Shown here piece by piece: positions 35,534-44,312 of a DNA stretch of 64,000 bases (within the stretch, counting starts at the first letter, position 1; each line of letters begins with the position of its first letter). Both the position numbers and the translations under genes were made by a program. Source of the DNA: an uncultured Prevotella sp. (GTDB lineage: Bacteria; Bacteroidota; Bacteroidia; Bacteroidales; Bacteroidaceae). The stretch is from contig CAMIVY010000001.1 of the NCBI GenBank assembly GCA_946402275.1, positions 209,624 to 273,623 on the forward strand, written 5' to 3'. The notes below the pieces were generated by a model that worked only from the letters and a program-made list of their open reading frames with translations, made no database searches and was not told where the DNA came from.

Positions 35534-35839
35534 CTAGATACTGCTCTCGCTGCTCCTCATGTTTTGTGCATGGCGAGCATCTACTACTGTGATGGTGTCG
35601 CCATCGATCGTGTAGGCGAAGTACCACTTATCGGTATTAGCCATGTGGTAGCCTGCCCATTGGGAGATGGTTGGTTCTCGACGGAGGAGTCCGTTCTCGA
35701 TGCGAAAGATTGAGTTCAAAGCTTCAGATACGTTACGTTTGTAGTCGGCTTTATCATAGGTATGGCGATACTTCTTGGCTACATTACCATAAAAGGTATA
35801 AATCTTTCTCGCTGCACGAGGCTTGACAATGTATTTCAT
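35534..35839 (-). CDS. RelE/ParE-like toxin
   Basis: 101 residues. Typical compact RelE/ParE fold outline: MKYIVKPRAARKIYTFYG, central helix region, then DKWYFAYTIDGDTITVVDAR. It starts 1 bp after the Panacea gene ends, so the two form a probable toxin-antitoxin pair. C-terminal residues are encoded by the start of a repeat region. Confidence 0.75.
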   Translation of the reverse strand: MKYIVKPRAARKIYTFYGNVAKKYRHTYDKADYKRNVSEALNSIFRIENGLLRREPTISQWAGYHMANTDKWYFAYTIDGDTITVVDARHAQNMRSSESSI

Positions 35840-35840
35840 A

Positions 35841-36446
35841 TCAGTCTTGTGCGTAGATGTAATCTATCTCCTTTTCTATGGCGCTATATAATTCGTCAGG
35901 ACTCATATCGCGCTCTGGTAAAGGGTGCATCGTACTGTAGTCTCGCAGACAAGCGACTTCCTCTTCATCCAGTCCGGCCTCACGTGCAATGTTCTCCCAA
36001 CTGATACTGAAGTCGCGGGCTGTAGAGCGCCATGCCACATCGTGAGACTTCTCCTTTATCTCGTCGTATGAGAGTCCTGCATACTTGTTTATCGCATCCT
36101 GTAGTGCTTCTTGTTCATTGGACGAAAGCTCATTGAGGTCAGCATTCTGCAGCGGATTAACATACATCCAGTTTTCCACCCGGAAGTACTGGCTAAGCCC
36201 CTCTGTGTCGGGCATATAGGAGTCGCCACGAACAATCTTCATCATATCATACAGTCGTGAAGGTACGGGACCAGCCTCCATGGCGATATAGGTGTCGCCC
36301 GTAATAGGACGTCCCCAATCGACGAGATGCTGGCGATCGGCAAAATAGATTATCTTGAAAATCTTGTGGAAGTCCTTCCGCTGCACGCGATTTGCCACGT
36401 AAAGCAACGCGTTGAGCGTCTTCACTTTGTCAAACTGTACATCCAT
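35841..36446 (-). CDS. Panacea domain protein (DUF4065/SocA-like antitoxin)
   Basis: 201 residues. LNALLYVANRVQRKDFHKIF, then IIYFADRQHLVDWGRPITGD and MEAGPVPSRLYDMM are the Panacea/SocA signatures (K-x-L...Y.ad..h....GrpitgD.y....GPvp..ly). Panacea proteins neutralise diverse toxins; the RelE-like gene directly downstream is the likely partner. Confidence 0.88.
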   Translation of the reverse strand: MDVQFDKVKTLNALLYVANRVQRKDFHKIFKIIYFADRQHLVDWGRPITGDTYIAMEAGPVPSRLYDMMKIVRGDSYMPDTEGLSQYFRVENWMYVNPLQNADLNELSSNEQEALQDAINKYAGLSYDEIKEKSHDVAWRSTARDFSISWENIAREAGLDEEEVACLRDYSTMHPLPERDMSPDELYSAIEKEIDYIYAQD

Positions 36447-36566
36447 ATCGTTGTTGTTTTATTGTTCGTTATTATCTCGAGTGAGGGAATATAGGATAGG
36501 TGAAAGGTGAGAGGTGACAGGTTATTTCTTGTCTGGATTCTCCATTCTGATAAAAGGTTGGCTTGA

Positions 36567-36787
36567 GGTGGTGAACTACGTATAAGGTATTTCTATCCCT
36601 TGTCCGGTTTCTCATGGAATCGGACAAGTATAGGTTAACCTAAAAGGGTATAGTTCAGCATATTACCACCTCTACACGAGGGCTTTTAACCCGTAGATTT
36701 CCTGGAATAGAGCGCTATACGAGTACAAATGTAGTGAAATTATTTGGAATGTACAAATAAATATGAAAATATTATAATATTTTATTA
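36567..36787 (-). ncRNA. 221-bp repeat copy 2: promoter plus structured RNA
   Basis: Direct-repeat partner of 13708-13928. Promoter on the minus strand TTTG-N20-TACATTTG (-7 at 36733-36726), predicted start near 36719, RNA to about 36567. All stems of copy 1 are kept. It lies 20 bp beyond the ugd stop on the same strand. Confidence 0.6.
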
Positions 36788-36807
36788 TAAAGGAATTTTG
36801 AACACAA

Positions 36808-38121
36808 TCACTGTTCACCGATGCGGGTGTAGGTGAAGCCGAGGGATTCGAGCTCCTGGCGGTCGTAGATGTTACGGCCATCGACGACGACATGGCCGGT
36901 CATGACCTTCTTGATGACATTCCACGAGGGGAGGCGGAACTGGCGCCACTCGGTCATGAGGGCGAAGACGTCGGCACCATCTGCGGCATCGTACATATTC
37001 TTACAATAGGTGACGCTGTCGCCAATGCGACGCTTGCACTCGTCCATGGCGATAGGGTCGAAGACGCGCACGGTGGCGCCATCCTTCAGCAGGCGGTCGA
37101 TGACTACCAGGGCGGGAGCTTCGCGCATGTCGTCGGTCTCGGGCTTGAAGGACAGGCCGAGAATGGCAATGGTCTTGCCCTTGACACTACCCATGGCTTT
37201 GATGATCTTATCATAGACGATGTGCTTCTGTTTCTCGTTGACACGCTCGACGGCCTCGATGACCTCCATGTGGTAGCCGTTGTCCAGACCGGTGTGTACC
37301 AGTGCCTTGACATCCTTGGGGAAGCAGCTGCCGCCATAGCCACAACCTGCGTAGAGGAACTTGCTGCCGATACGTGCGTCGGTACCGATGCCCTTGCGGA
37401 CGCTATCAACGTTAGCCCCTACCCGCTCGCAGAGGTTGGCGATATCGTTCATGAACGAGATACGGGTGGCAAGCATGGCATTGGCGGCATACTTGGTCAT
37501 CTCGGCAGAGGGGATGTCCATGAAGATGACGCGGAAGTTGTTGATGAGGAACGGCTTATAGAGGCGGGTCATCACCTCACGGGCCTTCTCGCTCTCAGTA
37601 CCTACGACGACACGGTCGGGGGACATGAAGTCCTTGATGGCGGCACCCTCCTTGAGGAATTCGGGGTTGCTGGCGACATCGAAGGGAACGCTGACACCAC
37701 GCTTGTCGAGCTCCTCCTGGATGGCGGCCTTGACCTTCTTGGCGGTGCCTACAGGAACGGTAGATTTGGTGACGAGGATGGTGTATTTGTGGATGTTCTG
37801 TCCGAACTGTCGGGCGACAGCCAGCACGTACTTCAGGTCGGCAGAGCCGTCTTCATCGGGTGGTGTACCCACTGCGGAGAATACCACCTCGACATCGTCG
37901 AGCACCTCGGTGAGGTCGGTGGTGAACTGCAGACGGCCGTACTCCACATTGCGCTTGACGAGCTCCTCGAGTCCAGGCTCATAGATGGGCATGATGCCAT
38001 CCTTCAGTTTCTGAATCTTCTGTGCATCGACATCTACACAGGTCACATGTGCTCCCATCTCTGCGAAGCACGTTCCACTCACCAGGCCCACATAGCCCGT
38101 TCCTACGATTGCGATATTCAT
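36808..38121 (-). CDS. ugd: UDP-glucose 6-dehydrogenase
   Basis: 437 residues. NAD-binding IAIVGTGYVGLVSGTCFAEM, SNPEFLKEGAAIKDF and catalytic cysteine in GCGYGGSCFPKDVKAL. It makes UDP-glucuronic acid for the surface polysaccharide. It follows wzz after 65 bp of AATAAAC heptamers and is the last gene of the export block before the accessory island. Confidence 0.96.
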   Translation of the reverse strand: MNIAIVGTGYVGLVSGTCFAEMGAHVTCVDVDAQKIQKLKDGIMPIYEPGLEELVKRNVEYGRLQFTTDLTEVLDDVEVVFSAVGTPPDEDGSADLKYVLAVARQFGQNIHKYTILVTKSTVPVGTAKKVKAAIQEELDKRGVSVPFDVASNPEFLKEGAAIKDFMSPDRVVVGTESEKAREVMTRLYKPFLINNFRVIFMDIPSAEMTKYAANAMLATRISFMNDIANLCERVGANVDSVRKGIGTDARIGSKFLYAGCGYGGSCFPKDVKALVHTGLDNGYHMEVIEAVERVNEKQKHIVYDKIIKAMGSVKGKTIAILGLSFKPETDDMREAPALVVIDRLLKDGATVRVFDPIAMDECKRRIGDSVTYCKNMYDAADGADVFALMTEWRQFRLPSWNVIKKVMTGHVVVDGRNIYDRQELESLGFTYTRIGEQ

Positions 38122-38126
38122 GGAAA

Positions 38127-38186
38127 ATTAAATAAACAATAAACAATAAACAATAACCATTAAACAGTAAACAGTAAACAGTAAAC
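38127..38186. repeat. AATAAAC/AGTAAAC heptamer array
   Basis: Eight consecutive period-7 units (AATAAAC three times, then AATAACC, ATTAAAC and AGTAAAC three times) fill the gap between wzz and ugd. Confidence 0.85.
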
Positions 38187-39317
38187 TTAACTCAGTCCCA
38201 GGAGGGGTTTCAGGTCGTCCTCCTTATATAATATAAAGGCGGTAGTGCCCAGGAAGGCGAGGAAGAGGAAGATGAGGCACATCTGGGCGCGCTTGGGACC
38301 TTCCTTCTTTACGGGGACGGTAGCGCTCTGCAGGGTGGTGAAGGCGGGGGTTTCCTGCTGTACCTTGGCCTCTGCAGCCAGCATCTGGGCAGCTACCTGC
38401 TGGTAGGCATTGTACTGCAGCTGCATCTCGTTCTCCAGGTCGGTCTGTTTCTGACGGACGGTCTGCAGAATGATGTCCTGGTTGGCGTCCATGAACTCGG
38501 CATACTTCTGACGGGCCTTCTCGTAACGGGCCTTGGTCTCTTTGTAGATCTTCTTGTTATACTCCAGATCGACACGGGCCTTGGAGGTGCGATAGTCGGT
38601 GATAAACTTCTGCAGGCGGGTCTTGACCGTATCTGCCATGGTGGCACAGATAACGGGATTCTGGTCGGTGACGCTGATGGTGATGACCATGGTCTTCTTA
38701 TCGACATCGCATACCACCTTCTTGTTCAATGCTTTCACTACTTCTGCCTGCTTCTTGGTCAAGCGGAAGGGGTCAAGCTTCTTGACTTCAGGTTCCTTAT
38801 CGGAAAAGAGGGAAATGAGCTTGAAAGGAGCAGTGAGGATATAACTCCACCAAGGAGCTTTCTGCTCGTTCTCCAGATAGTCGTAGTACGACATGGTGCG
38901 GTCGGCCTCGCCATCTTCTTTATCACCCTCAATGGTGACGGGCACCGGGAAGAGAGAGGTCTTGAAGTCGGTACTGTTGACCAAGTCGGGATACAGGGTT
39001 GGGAACAGGGCCTCTGTGCCCATACCACCCGAAGCTGTTCCCAGATTAACACCAAAACTGCTGGCTAGACTCAAGAGTCCAGACTTACTAGAAGTGCTGC
39101 TGGACATTTCAGGACTCAGCATCACCGTACAATTATAATAGTTGGGAATGCTCAACGCAAGAATAGCTGCCACCACGAAGGTGATAGGGAGCACCTTGTA
39201 ATACAGGCGCTTGTGCTTCAGCAGGTCCTTAAATATCTTACCGAAATCGATAGCGCTCTCCTCCTCTTCTTTAACGGATTGTCCGGAAGGAATGGATTTA
39301 TTGAATTCTTCGTTCAT
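38187..39317 (-). CDS. Wzz-type polysaccharide chain-length determinant
   Basis: 376 residues. Cytoplasmic N-terminus, first membrane helix around LPITFVVAAILALSIPNYY, a periplasmic region with a long coiled coil (about residues 235-320), PVKKEGPKRAQ and a second helix near the C-terminus. This is the Wzz/PCP layout. No C-terminal tyrosine-kinase domain. It is 20 bp downstream of wza. Confidence 0.88.
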   Translation of the reverse strand: MNEEFNKSIPSGQSVKEEEESAIDFGKIFKDLLKHKRLYYKVLPITFVVAAILALSIPNYYNCTVMLSPEMSSSTSSKSGLLSLASSFGVNLGTASGGMGTEALFPTLYPDLVNSTDFKTSLFPVPVTIEGDKEDGEADRTMSYYDYLENEQKAPWWSYILTAPFKLISLFSDKEPEVKKLDPFRLTKKQAEVVKALNKKVVCDVDKKTMVITISVTDQNPVICATMADTVKTRLQKFITDYRTSKARVDLEYNKKIYKETKARYEKARQKYAEFMDANQDIILQTVRQKQTDLENEMQLQYNAYQQVAAQMLAAEAKVQQETPAFTTLQSATVPVKKEGPKRAQMCLIFLFLAFLGTTAFILYKEDDLKPLLGLS

Positions 39318-39337
39318 AAGTATGCTCTTTTATGATG

Positions 39338-41800
39338 TTACTTTTTGGCAATAGTAGCTATCGCGGCAACCATTGCTGCCATACTTGTCAAACCGGTAAA
39401 GGCACCCGTCCAAGCGGCAAGATTCCAAGGCTGCCTGCGCTTCTTGCTGACCACGACAATCTCACAGCCAGGCTCTGGCTTGGCGCCTTTCTTGCAAAGG
39501 GAGGCCTTGCCATTCTGATAGACAATGAAAGTCTTGGACTTCTTGGCACGATGACCAAAGCCACCGGCTTCATTCACATAGTATTTCCAGTTCTTACCCT
39601 TCTCGTAGAATACGGTGTTGGGGAACATGACGTCACCCGAAACACGAACAATGGGATTATACTCAGGGACAAAGATACGGTCGCCCTCACGAAGAAGGAT
39701 ATCCGCATCGCTGCCTGGATTGTTAACCGCTTTCTCCAAATCAATATATACGGGATAGTTGTTGCTGAGGTCCAACTTGTTAAAGGATACAGAGTCGCCC
39801 TTCTCAGTCAAGATGTCACGTACTGCCTTCATGGTTGCCTGCATGCGGACACGCTCCTCATCATTCATCTTACGTAACATGGTAGCTCCACGAAGATAGG
39901 CATACTGGGTGAGACCACCTGCCATCGCAATCGCATCGCTCAGACGGGTGGCTTTGCGCTCCAGTGCCACAGTGCCTTCCCAGTTGACCTCACCATTGAC
40001 CGTAACCAGACGAGCCTGGTTGAAAACAGGACTGCTATAGATGGTGACATGGTCGTAGGGCTCCAGCAAGAAGGAACGATCACTACCTACCGTCAGTCCG
40101 TCTTTCAGGTCAAAGTGATACTTCTTGGCATACTGGTCGGTCTTCTTGGTGGCATACGGGTCGCGCAGTACACGGCTCACCTCCACACGCATGAGTGATG
40201 CCTGGTCGCGCAGACCACCTGCCATGACAATGAGGTCCTCAATGGTGGTGTTGTCAGAATATTCGTAAGTACCGGGACTCATGACCTGACCGGAAATGGT
40301 GAAGGTACGCTCCTGACGGAGGTCTTCCTGGGTCATGACAAAGAGCACGTCCTCATTGCGCAGGGGAACATCGGCAGCCGTGCCACTCATGATGCCTGCC
40401 AGGTCGATGGAAACGGTCTCCAACGAACGGTCTGCCTTCAGGCGGTGCAGGACGGCACGGCCGGTAAAGGCGTCCTCGGTCAAGCCATCAGCAGCCTGGA
40501 CCAGGGAGCGGACACTGGTGACATTACCACCCAAGTGGAACTGACCGGGGCGGAACACAGCACCCTTGATCTCCACCATGTTCTCGAAGCGGTTGATCAT
40601 GCCATCGATGGTAACGGCATCACCGTCCATGAGTTTGAAGGTGCTCATGTCGAACTCGTTGACATTATAGACCTGATAGTGCTCGCCAGACTGACGGACC
40701 AGACGAGCGGTCTTCTTGTTGGCATCGCCTGTGAAACCACCAGCATACTTGAGCAGGGTGGCTACACTCTCGTTCTTACGCATCTCGTAGAACATGGGGC
40801 GCTTGACATTGCCCGTGATGCCGACCAGAGCCTCGTAGGGTTCCACCTGGATGACATCGTTGTCCTGAAGGCGGATGTTACCGGCCATACGGCCGTTGAG
40901 GATGTACTGGTAGAGGTCCACCACGGTAACCAGACGACCGTTGCGATAGACCTTGATATTACGCAGGGTTCCCAGGTCACTGGTTCCTCCGGCACGATAG
41001 AGGGCATAGAACACATTGGCAAAGGCAGAGAGATGGTAGGTACCTGGGGTACGAACCTCGCCCATGATGTTAACCTGGATGGTGCGGGTATTGCCAACGG
41101 TGAGCTTCAGGTCGCTGCTCTTATAGCGAGAGCCCAGGGTGTTGCGCAACTTCTTCTGAGCACCCGCCACAGAAAGGCCACTGAGGTAGATAGGGCCATA
41201 GCCGGAAACGGTGATGGTTCCCTCGGGACTGATGGTGTGGATAATGGTGCTCTGAGAGGCGCCATAGATATCTACCACCACCTGGTCGCCAGGTCCCAAG
41301 ACATAGTTATCGGGGATGGGCATGTTGGCATTGGGCTGGAAGCTAGGATTGGCCTGACGGAAGATGTCACGGCCATAGACCTGCTTGCCATTAGCATCGG
41401 GTGCTTTGCCCTGTGTGGCCTGTACGTCGTTCTGAACGTCTTCCACCTCAGCACTGGCATCTCTTTCTATCGTACCGGAAGTACCGACCTTGGCGGTAGT
41501 CAACTCCTGGGAGGTAGTACCATCGCTATTGCCCTGCATGCGCTTGGCAGCCATAGCTACCGCACCATCAGCAGCACCTGACATGCCACGCTTGGAAATC
41601 TGAGAGTCATACTGATTGCGCAGACGGCGAATCTGATCAATCTTCACACCTCTCTGCATCAACTTGGTGACAATCTGGCCCTGAGAGGTTCCTGCCCGGG
41701 CCTCTGAAGCAATGAACTGGATGACTTGCTGGTCGCTCATCTGGGCAGAAGCCACTAATGAACATAGCAAAAGTCCCATTAACAATACGTGTTTTCTCAT
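39338..41800 (-). CDS. SLBB-domain polysaccharide export protein (Wza-like)
   Basis: 820 residues from the ATG at 41800, which begins a clear signal peptide (MRKHVLLMGLLLCSLVASAQ); earlier in-frame starts were rejected for that reason. Poly_export domain near VLGPGDQVVVDIYGASQ, followed by about five SLBB repeats (for example ITVSGYGPIYLSGLS and VNGEVNWEGTVALERKATRL). C-terminal membrane helix AWTGAFTGLTSMAAMVAAIA. Outer-membrane export channel working with Wzz. Confidence 0.92.
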   Translation of the reverse strand: MRKHVLLMGLLLCSLVASAQMSDQQVIQFIASEARAGTSQGQIVTKLMQRGVKIDQIRRLRNQYDSQISKRGMSGAADGAVAMAAKRMQGNSDGTTSQELTTAKVGTSGTIERDASAEVEDVQNDVQATQGKAPDANGKQVYGRDIFRQANPSFQPNANMPIPDNYVLGPGDQVVVDIYGASQSTIIHTISPEGTITVSGYGPIYLSGLSVAGAQKKLRNTLGSRYKSSDLKLTVGNTRTIQVNIMGEVRTPGTYHLSAFANVFYALYRAGGTSDLGTLRNIKVYRNGRLVTVVDLYQYILNGRMAGNIRLQDNDVIQVEPYEALVGITGNVKRPMFYEMRKNESVATLLKYAGGFTGDANKKTARLVRQSGEHYQVYNVNEFDMSTFKLMDGDAVTIDGMINRFENMVEIKGAVFRPGQFHLGGNVTSVRSLVQAADGLTEDAFTGRAVLHRLKADRSLETVSIDLAGIMSGTAADVPLRNEDVLFVMTQEDLRQERTFTISGQVMSPGTYEYSDNTTIEDLIVMAGGLRDQASLMRVEVSRVLRDPYATKKTDQYAKKYHFDLKDGLTVGSDRSFLLEPYDHVTIYSSPVFNQARLVTVNGEVNWEGTVALERKATRLSDAIAMAGGLTQYAYLRGATMLRKMNDEERVRMQATMKAVRDILTEKGDSVSFNKLDLSNNYPVYIDLEKAVNNPGSDADILLREGDRIFVPEYNPIVRVSGDVMFPNTVFYEKGKNWKYYVNEAGGFGHRAKKSKTFIVYQNGKASLCKKGAKPEPGCEIVVVSKKRRQPWNLAAWTGAFTGLTSMAAMVAAIATIAKK

Positions 41801-41807
41801 AATCATA

Positions 41808-42671
41808 TTACTTTTGATTGGTTCTATATTTCTGTAATAAAGGAATCTCAACACAGAGGGCATCCGCCAGACGACGGGCTACCTGATGGGCTCCCCACTC
41901 GTTATAGTGGGTATTGTCCTGACGACCTTTGGGAAGGGCGGGATGCTCACCGGGCTTATACCACATGTGGAGCTTCTTGGAGCCTTCCTTGCCCAGCGAG
42001 GTCTCGAGGTCGTAGGTAATCTTGTTGGCGTCGATATAATGGACATGCAACCGCTCTGCCACCAGGCGGGGGGCGATGCGGTAGAAACCGTGGGTATCGA
42101 CGAGGGTATCGCCCTCGATGGTCTTGGGGGCGTCTTTGAAGGTGGTGTTGCGCAGGGCTTCATCTTCTGCCTTGCCATCGACCTTCAGGGTGTAGTTGCG
42201 GCGTACCACACAGTTCATGAGGATGGGGATGCCGCCTTTCTCTCGGGTCTCACGGACATAGCGCTCCAACATCCACTGGAAGGTGGAATGGGCCTCGGTA
42301 TGGCGATCGACCGCGGGCTTCTCGTCGTTGTGGCCAAACTGGATGATGACATAGTCACCGGGCTGCATCTTGTCCAACACCTTCTGCCAGCGTCCCTCGT
42401 TATAGAAGCTCAGCGAAGAGCGCCCATTGACGGCATGGTTATCGACCACTACAGGACTGGTGAAATAGTCCTGAAGCGCCATGCCCCACCCTCGCTCGGG
42501 AGAGCCGGTGGAGAGGTCCTTCTTGGCAGCGGTGGAGTCACCGATGATAAATATCGTGGTCTGCTTCTCCGGCGTTGCTGCTGTCAAAAAAAGACAAGCA
42601 ACCAAAAGCCATAACCATTTTTTGGCACGGATGGACACGGACGGACACGGAAAAATATATTTCTTAACCAT
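41808..42671 (-). CDS. SGNH-fold esterase (rhamnogalacturonan acetylesterase-like)
   Basis: Up to 287 residues. Block I FIIGDSTAAKK with the nucleophile Ser, NGRSSLSF, block III IIQFGHNDEKP, and the C-terminal Asp/His in QDNTHYNEWGAHQVA. CE12-like deacetylase, probably acting on exported polysaccharide. The N-terminus is odd: the CACGGATGGA repeat lies directly before the signal helix (KKWLWLLVACLFLTAA). Start may be ATG 42671 or the GTG supplied by the repeat (MSIRAKKW). Confidence 0.8.
   Translation of the reverse strand: MVKKYIFPCPSVSIRAKKWLWLLVACLFLTAATPEKQTTIFIIGDSTAAKKDLSTGSPERGWGMALQDYFTSPVVVDNHAVNGRSSLSFYNEGRWQKVLDKMQPGDYVIIQFGHNDEKPAVDRHTEAHSTFQWMLERYVRETREKGGIPILMNCVVRRNYTLKVDGKAEDEALRNTTFKDAPKTIEGDTLVDTHGFYRIAPRLVAERLHVHYIDANKITYDLETSLGKEGSKKLHMWYKPGEHPALPKGRQDNTHYNEWGAHQVARRLADALCVEIPLLQKYRTNQK
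42625..42653. repeat. CACGGATGGA repeat at the SGNH gene start
   Basis: GGCACGGATGGACACGGACG followed by GACACGG, period 10. On the coding strand it reads ...PSVSIRA and runs into the signal peptide. Confidence 0.85.
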
Positions 42672-42786
42672 TAACCATTAATCATGAACCATTAAATTAT
42701 AGTCATTATTTTTTCTAAGCGAAGCGCATTTAATTTTTAATCTTTAATCTTTAATCCTCTCACTCTGAGCGAAGCGAATTTAATTT
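42655..42786. repeat. heptamer arrays between hisS and the SGNH gene
   Basis: TTAACCA units (42665-42695), TTTAATC units (42735-42760) and TTTAATT units (42778-42802, reaching into the 3' end of hisS), separated by GAGCGAAGCG words. No gene. Confidence 0.75.
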
Positions 42787-44178
42787 TTAATTTTTAATTT
42801 TCTCAATCAGTTCTTTCGTCGAAAGAAGTGATTGATCACCTGTTTCCATATTCTTGAGAGTTATCTTACCGGCATTCATCTCGTTCTCGCCAGCGAGGAC
42901 AACGAAGGGGATGTGCTTGGCATTGGCATACGACATCTGCTTCTTCATCTTGGCTGCATCGGGGTAGATCTCCGCACGGATGCCATTGGCACGTACCTGA
43001 CTGATGATAGGCAGGCAGTAAGCGGTCTCCTGGTCTCCAAAGTTGATGAAGAGCACCTGGGTCGTGGTGAGCGAGTCCTTGGGATAGAGGTCTAAGGTGT
43101 TCAGCACATCATAGATGCGATCGACACCAAAGGAGATGCCCACGCCCGAGAGTCCGGGCATACCGAAGATGCCCGTGAGGTTGTCGTAGCGGCCGCCTCC
43201 GGAGATGCTGCCCATCTCCACATCCAAGGCCTTGACCTCGAAGATGGCACCGGTGTAATAGTTCAGACCACGCGCGAGCGTGAGATCTAAATTAAATGAG
43301 GAATGAGAAATGAGAAATGAGGAATGAAGGGTGGAGAGGATGAACTTCACTTCCTCGATGCCCTTCAGACCAGTCTCGCTGTCCTTGAGGACTTCTGCGA
43401 TGGTGGCGAGCTTCTCGTCGTTGGTGCCTTGCAGCTGGATGATGGGCTGGAGCTTTTGGATCTGCTCTTCCGTGAGACCGTCTTCACGCAGCTCTGCATT
43501 TACGTTGTCGATTCCTATCTTGTCGAGCTTGTCAATGGCTACGGTGATATCGACTATCTTGTCAGCAGCACCGATGACCTCCGCGATACCGGTGAGGATC
43601 TTACGGTTGTTGATCTTAATCTCCACACGGACGCCCAGGCGACGGAACACCTCATCGACTATCTGCATGAGCTCGACCTCGTTGAGCAAGGAGTCGGAGC
43701 CTACCACATCACCGTCGAACTGGTAGAACTCTCTATAACGACCTTTCTGGGGACGGTCAGCACGCCATACGGGCTGTACCTGGTAGCGCTTGAAGGGCAG
43801 CTGGAGCTCGTCACGGTGCATCACCACATAACGGGCGAAGGGCACGGTGAGGTCGTAGCGCAGACCTTTCTCACATATCTTTGCTGCCAGCGCAGCAGGG
43901 TTGTTTTTGGTTGGCACGGATGGACACGGATGGACACGGAGGTCATCGTCTGACAACTTGGACAAGAAGTCGCCTGAGTTCAGTATCTTAAACAGGAGCT
44001 TGTCACCCTCTTCACCGTACTTGCCCATGAGGGTCTGGAGGGTCTCCTGGGCAGGGGTCTCAATCTGCTGGAAGCCATAGAGCTCATAGACTGCCCTGAT
44101 GGTATTGAAAATATAGTTGCGCTTGGCCATTTCTACGGGACCGAAGTCGCGCGTTCCTTTGGGAATACTTGGTTTCAT
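42787..44178 (-). CDS. hisS: histidyl-tRNA synthetase, with two in-frame repeat insertions
   Basis: 463 residues. Class II motifs: GTRDFGP at the start, [16 protein letters not shown] (motif 2), [14 protein letters not shown] and GGGRYDNL. Two stretches look foreign: [13 protein letters not shown] (about residues 81-93) encoded by the CACGGATGGA repeat, and [13 protein letters not shown] (about 286-298) encoded by AATGAGA heptamers. Both are in frame, in places where family members have loops of different length. The enzyme should still be active, as every catalytic motif is intact. Confidence 0.95.
   Translation of the reverse strand: MKPSIPKGTRDFGPVEMAKRNYIFNTIRAVYELYGFQQIETPAQETLQTLMGKYGEEGDKLLFKILNSGDFLSKLSDDDLRVHPCPSVPTKNNPAALAAKICEKGLRYDLTVPFARYVVMHRDELQLPFKRYQVQPVWRADRPQKGRYREFYQFDGDVVGSDSLLNEVELMQIVDEVFRRLGVRVEIKINNRKILTGIAEVIGAADKIVDITVAIDKLDKIGIDNVNAELREDGLTEEQIQKLQPIIQLQGTNDEKLATIAEVLKDSETGLKGIEEVKFILSTLHSSFLISHSSFNLDLTLARGLNYYTGAIFEVKALDVEMGSISGGGRYDNLTGIFGMPGLSGVGISFGVDRIYDVLNTLDLYPKDSLTTTQVLFINFGDQETAYCLPIISQVRANGIRAEIYPDAAKMKKQMSYANAKHIPFVVLAGENEMNAGKITLKNMETGDQSLLSTKELIEKIKN
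43294..43330. repeat. AATGAGA/AATGAGG heptamers inside hisS
   Basis: Five period-7 units (AATGAGG, AATGAGA, AATGAGA, AATGAGG, AATGAAG) lie in the coding region. They encode [11 protein letters not shown] directly before the conserved [12 protein letters not shown] block. Confidence 0.85.
43913..43943. repeat. CACGGATGGA repeat inside hisS
   Basis: GGCACGGATGGACACGGATG followed by GACACGGAGG. It encodes [10 protein letters not shown] on the hisS strand. The same peptide, from the same frame, occurs in the AlkD-like gene. Confidence 0.9.
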
Positions 44179-44188
44179 ATATTTTTCT

Positions 44189-44312
44189 AAGCCCCCTAAG
44201 TTAGGGGGATGGGGGTCTGAACAAGCGAATAATCAGACCTTCATTTTAATTATTAGCAATTAGGGGATCTGCGCCTGTTCAGACCCCTGTGGCCCCCTAA
44301 CTTAGGGGGCTT
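44189..44312. repeat. 124-bp palindromic (MITE-like) element at the purA 3' end
   Basis: Left arm AAGCCCCCTAAGTTAGGGGG then ATGGGGGTCTGAACA; right arm TGTTCAGACCCCTGTGGCC then CCCTAACTTAGGGGGCTT. The arms are near-perfect inverted repeats, and each contains its own CCCCCTAA/TTAGGGGG hairpin. The right arm runs into purA and supplies its last codons and stop. Confidence 0.8.

Noticed and set aside
36892..38142. 416-codon open frame on the plus strand
   Set aside because: Antisense shadow of ugd, whose protein matches the family throughout; the plus frame has no recognisable motif.
40445..41581. 378-codon open frame on the plus strand
   Set aside because: Antisense shadow of the wza-like gene.
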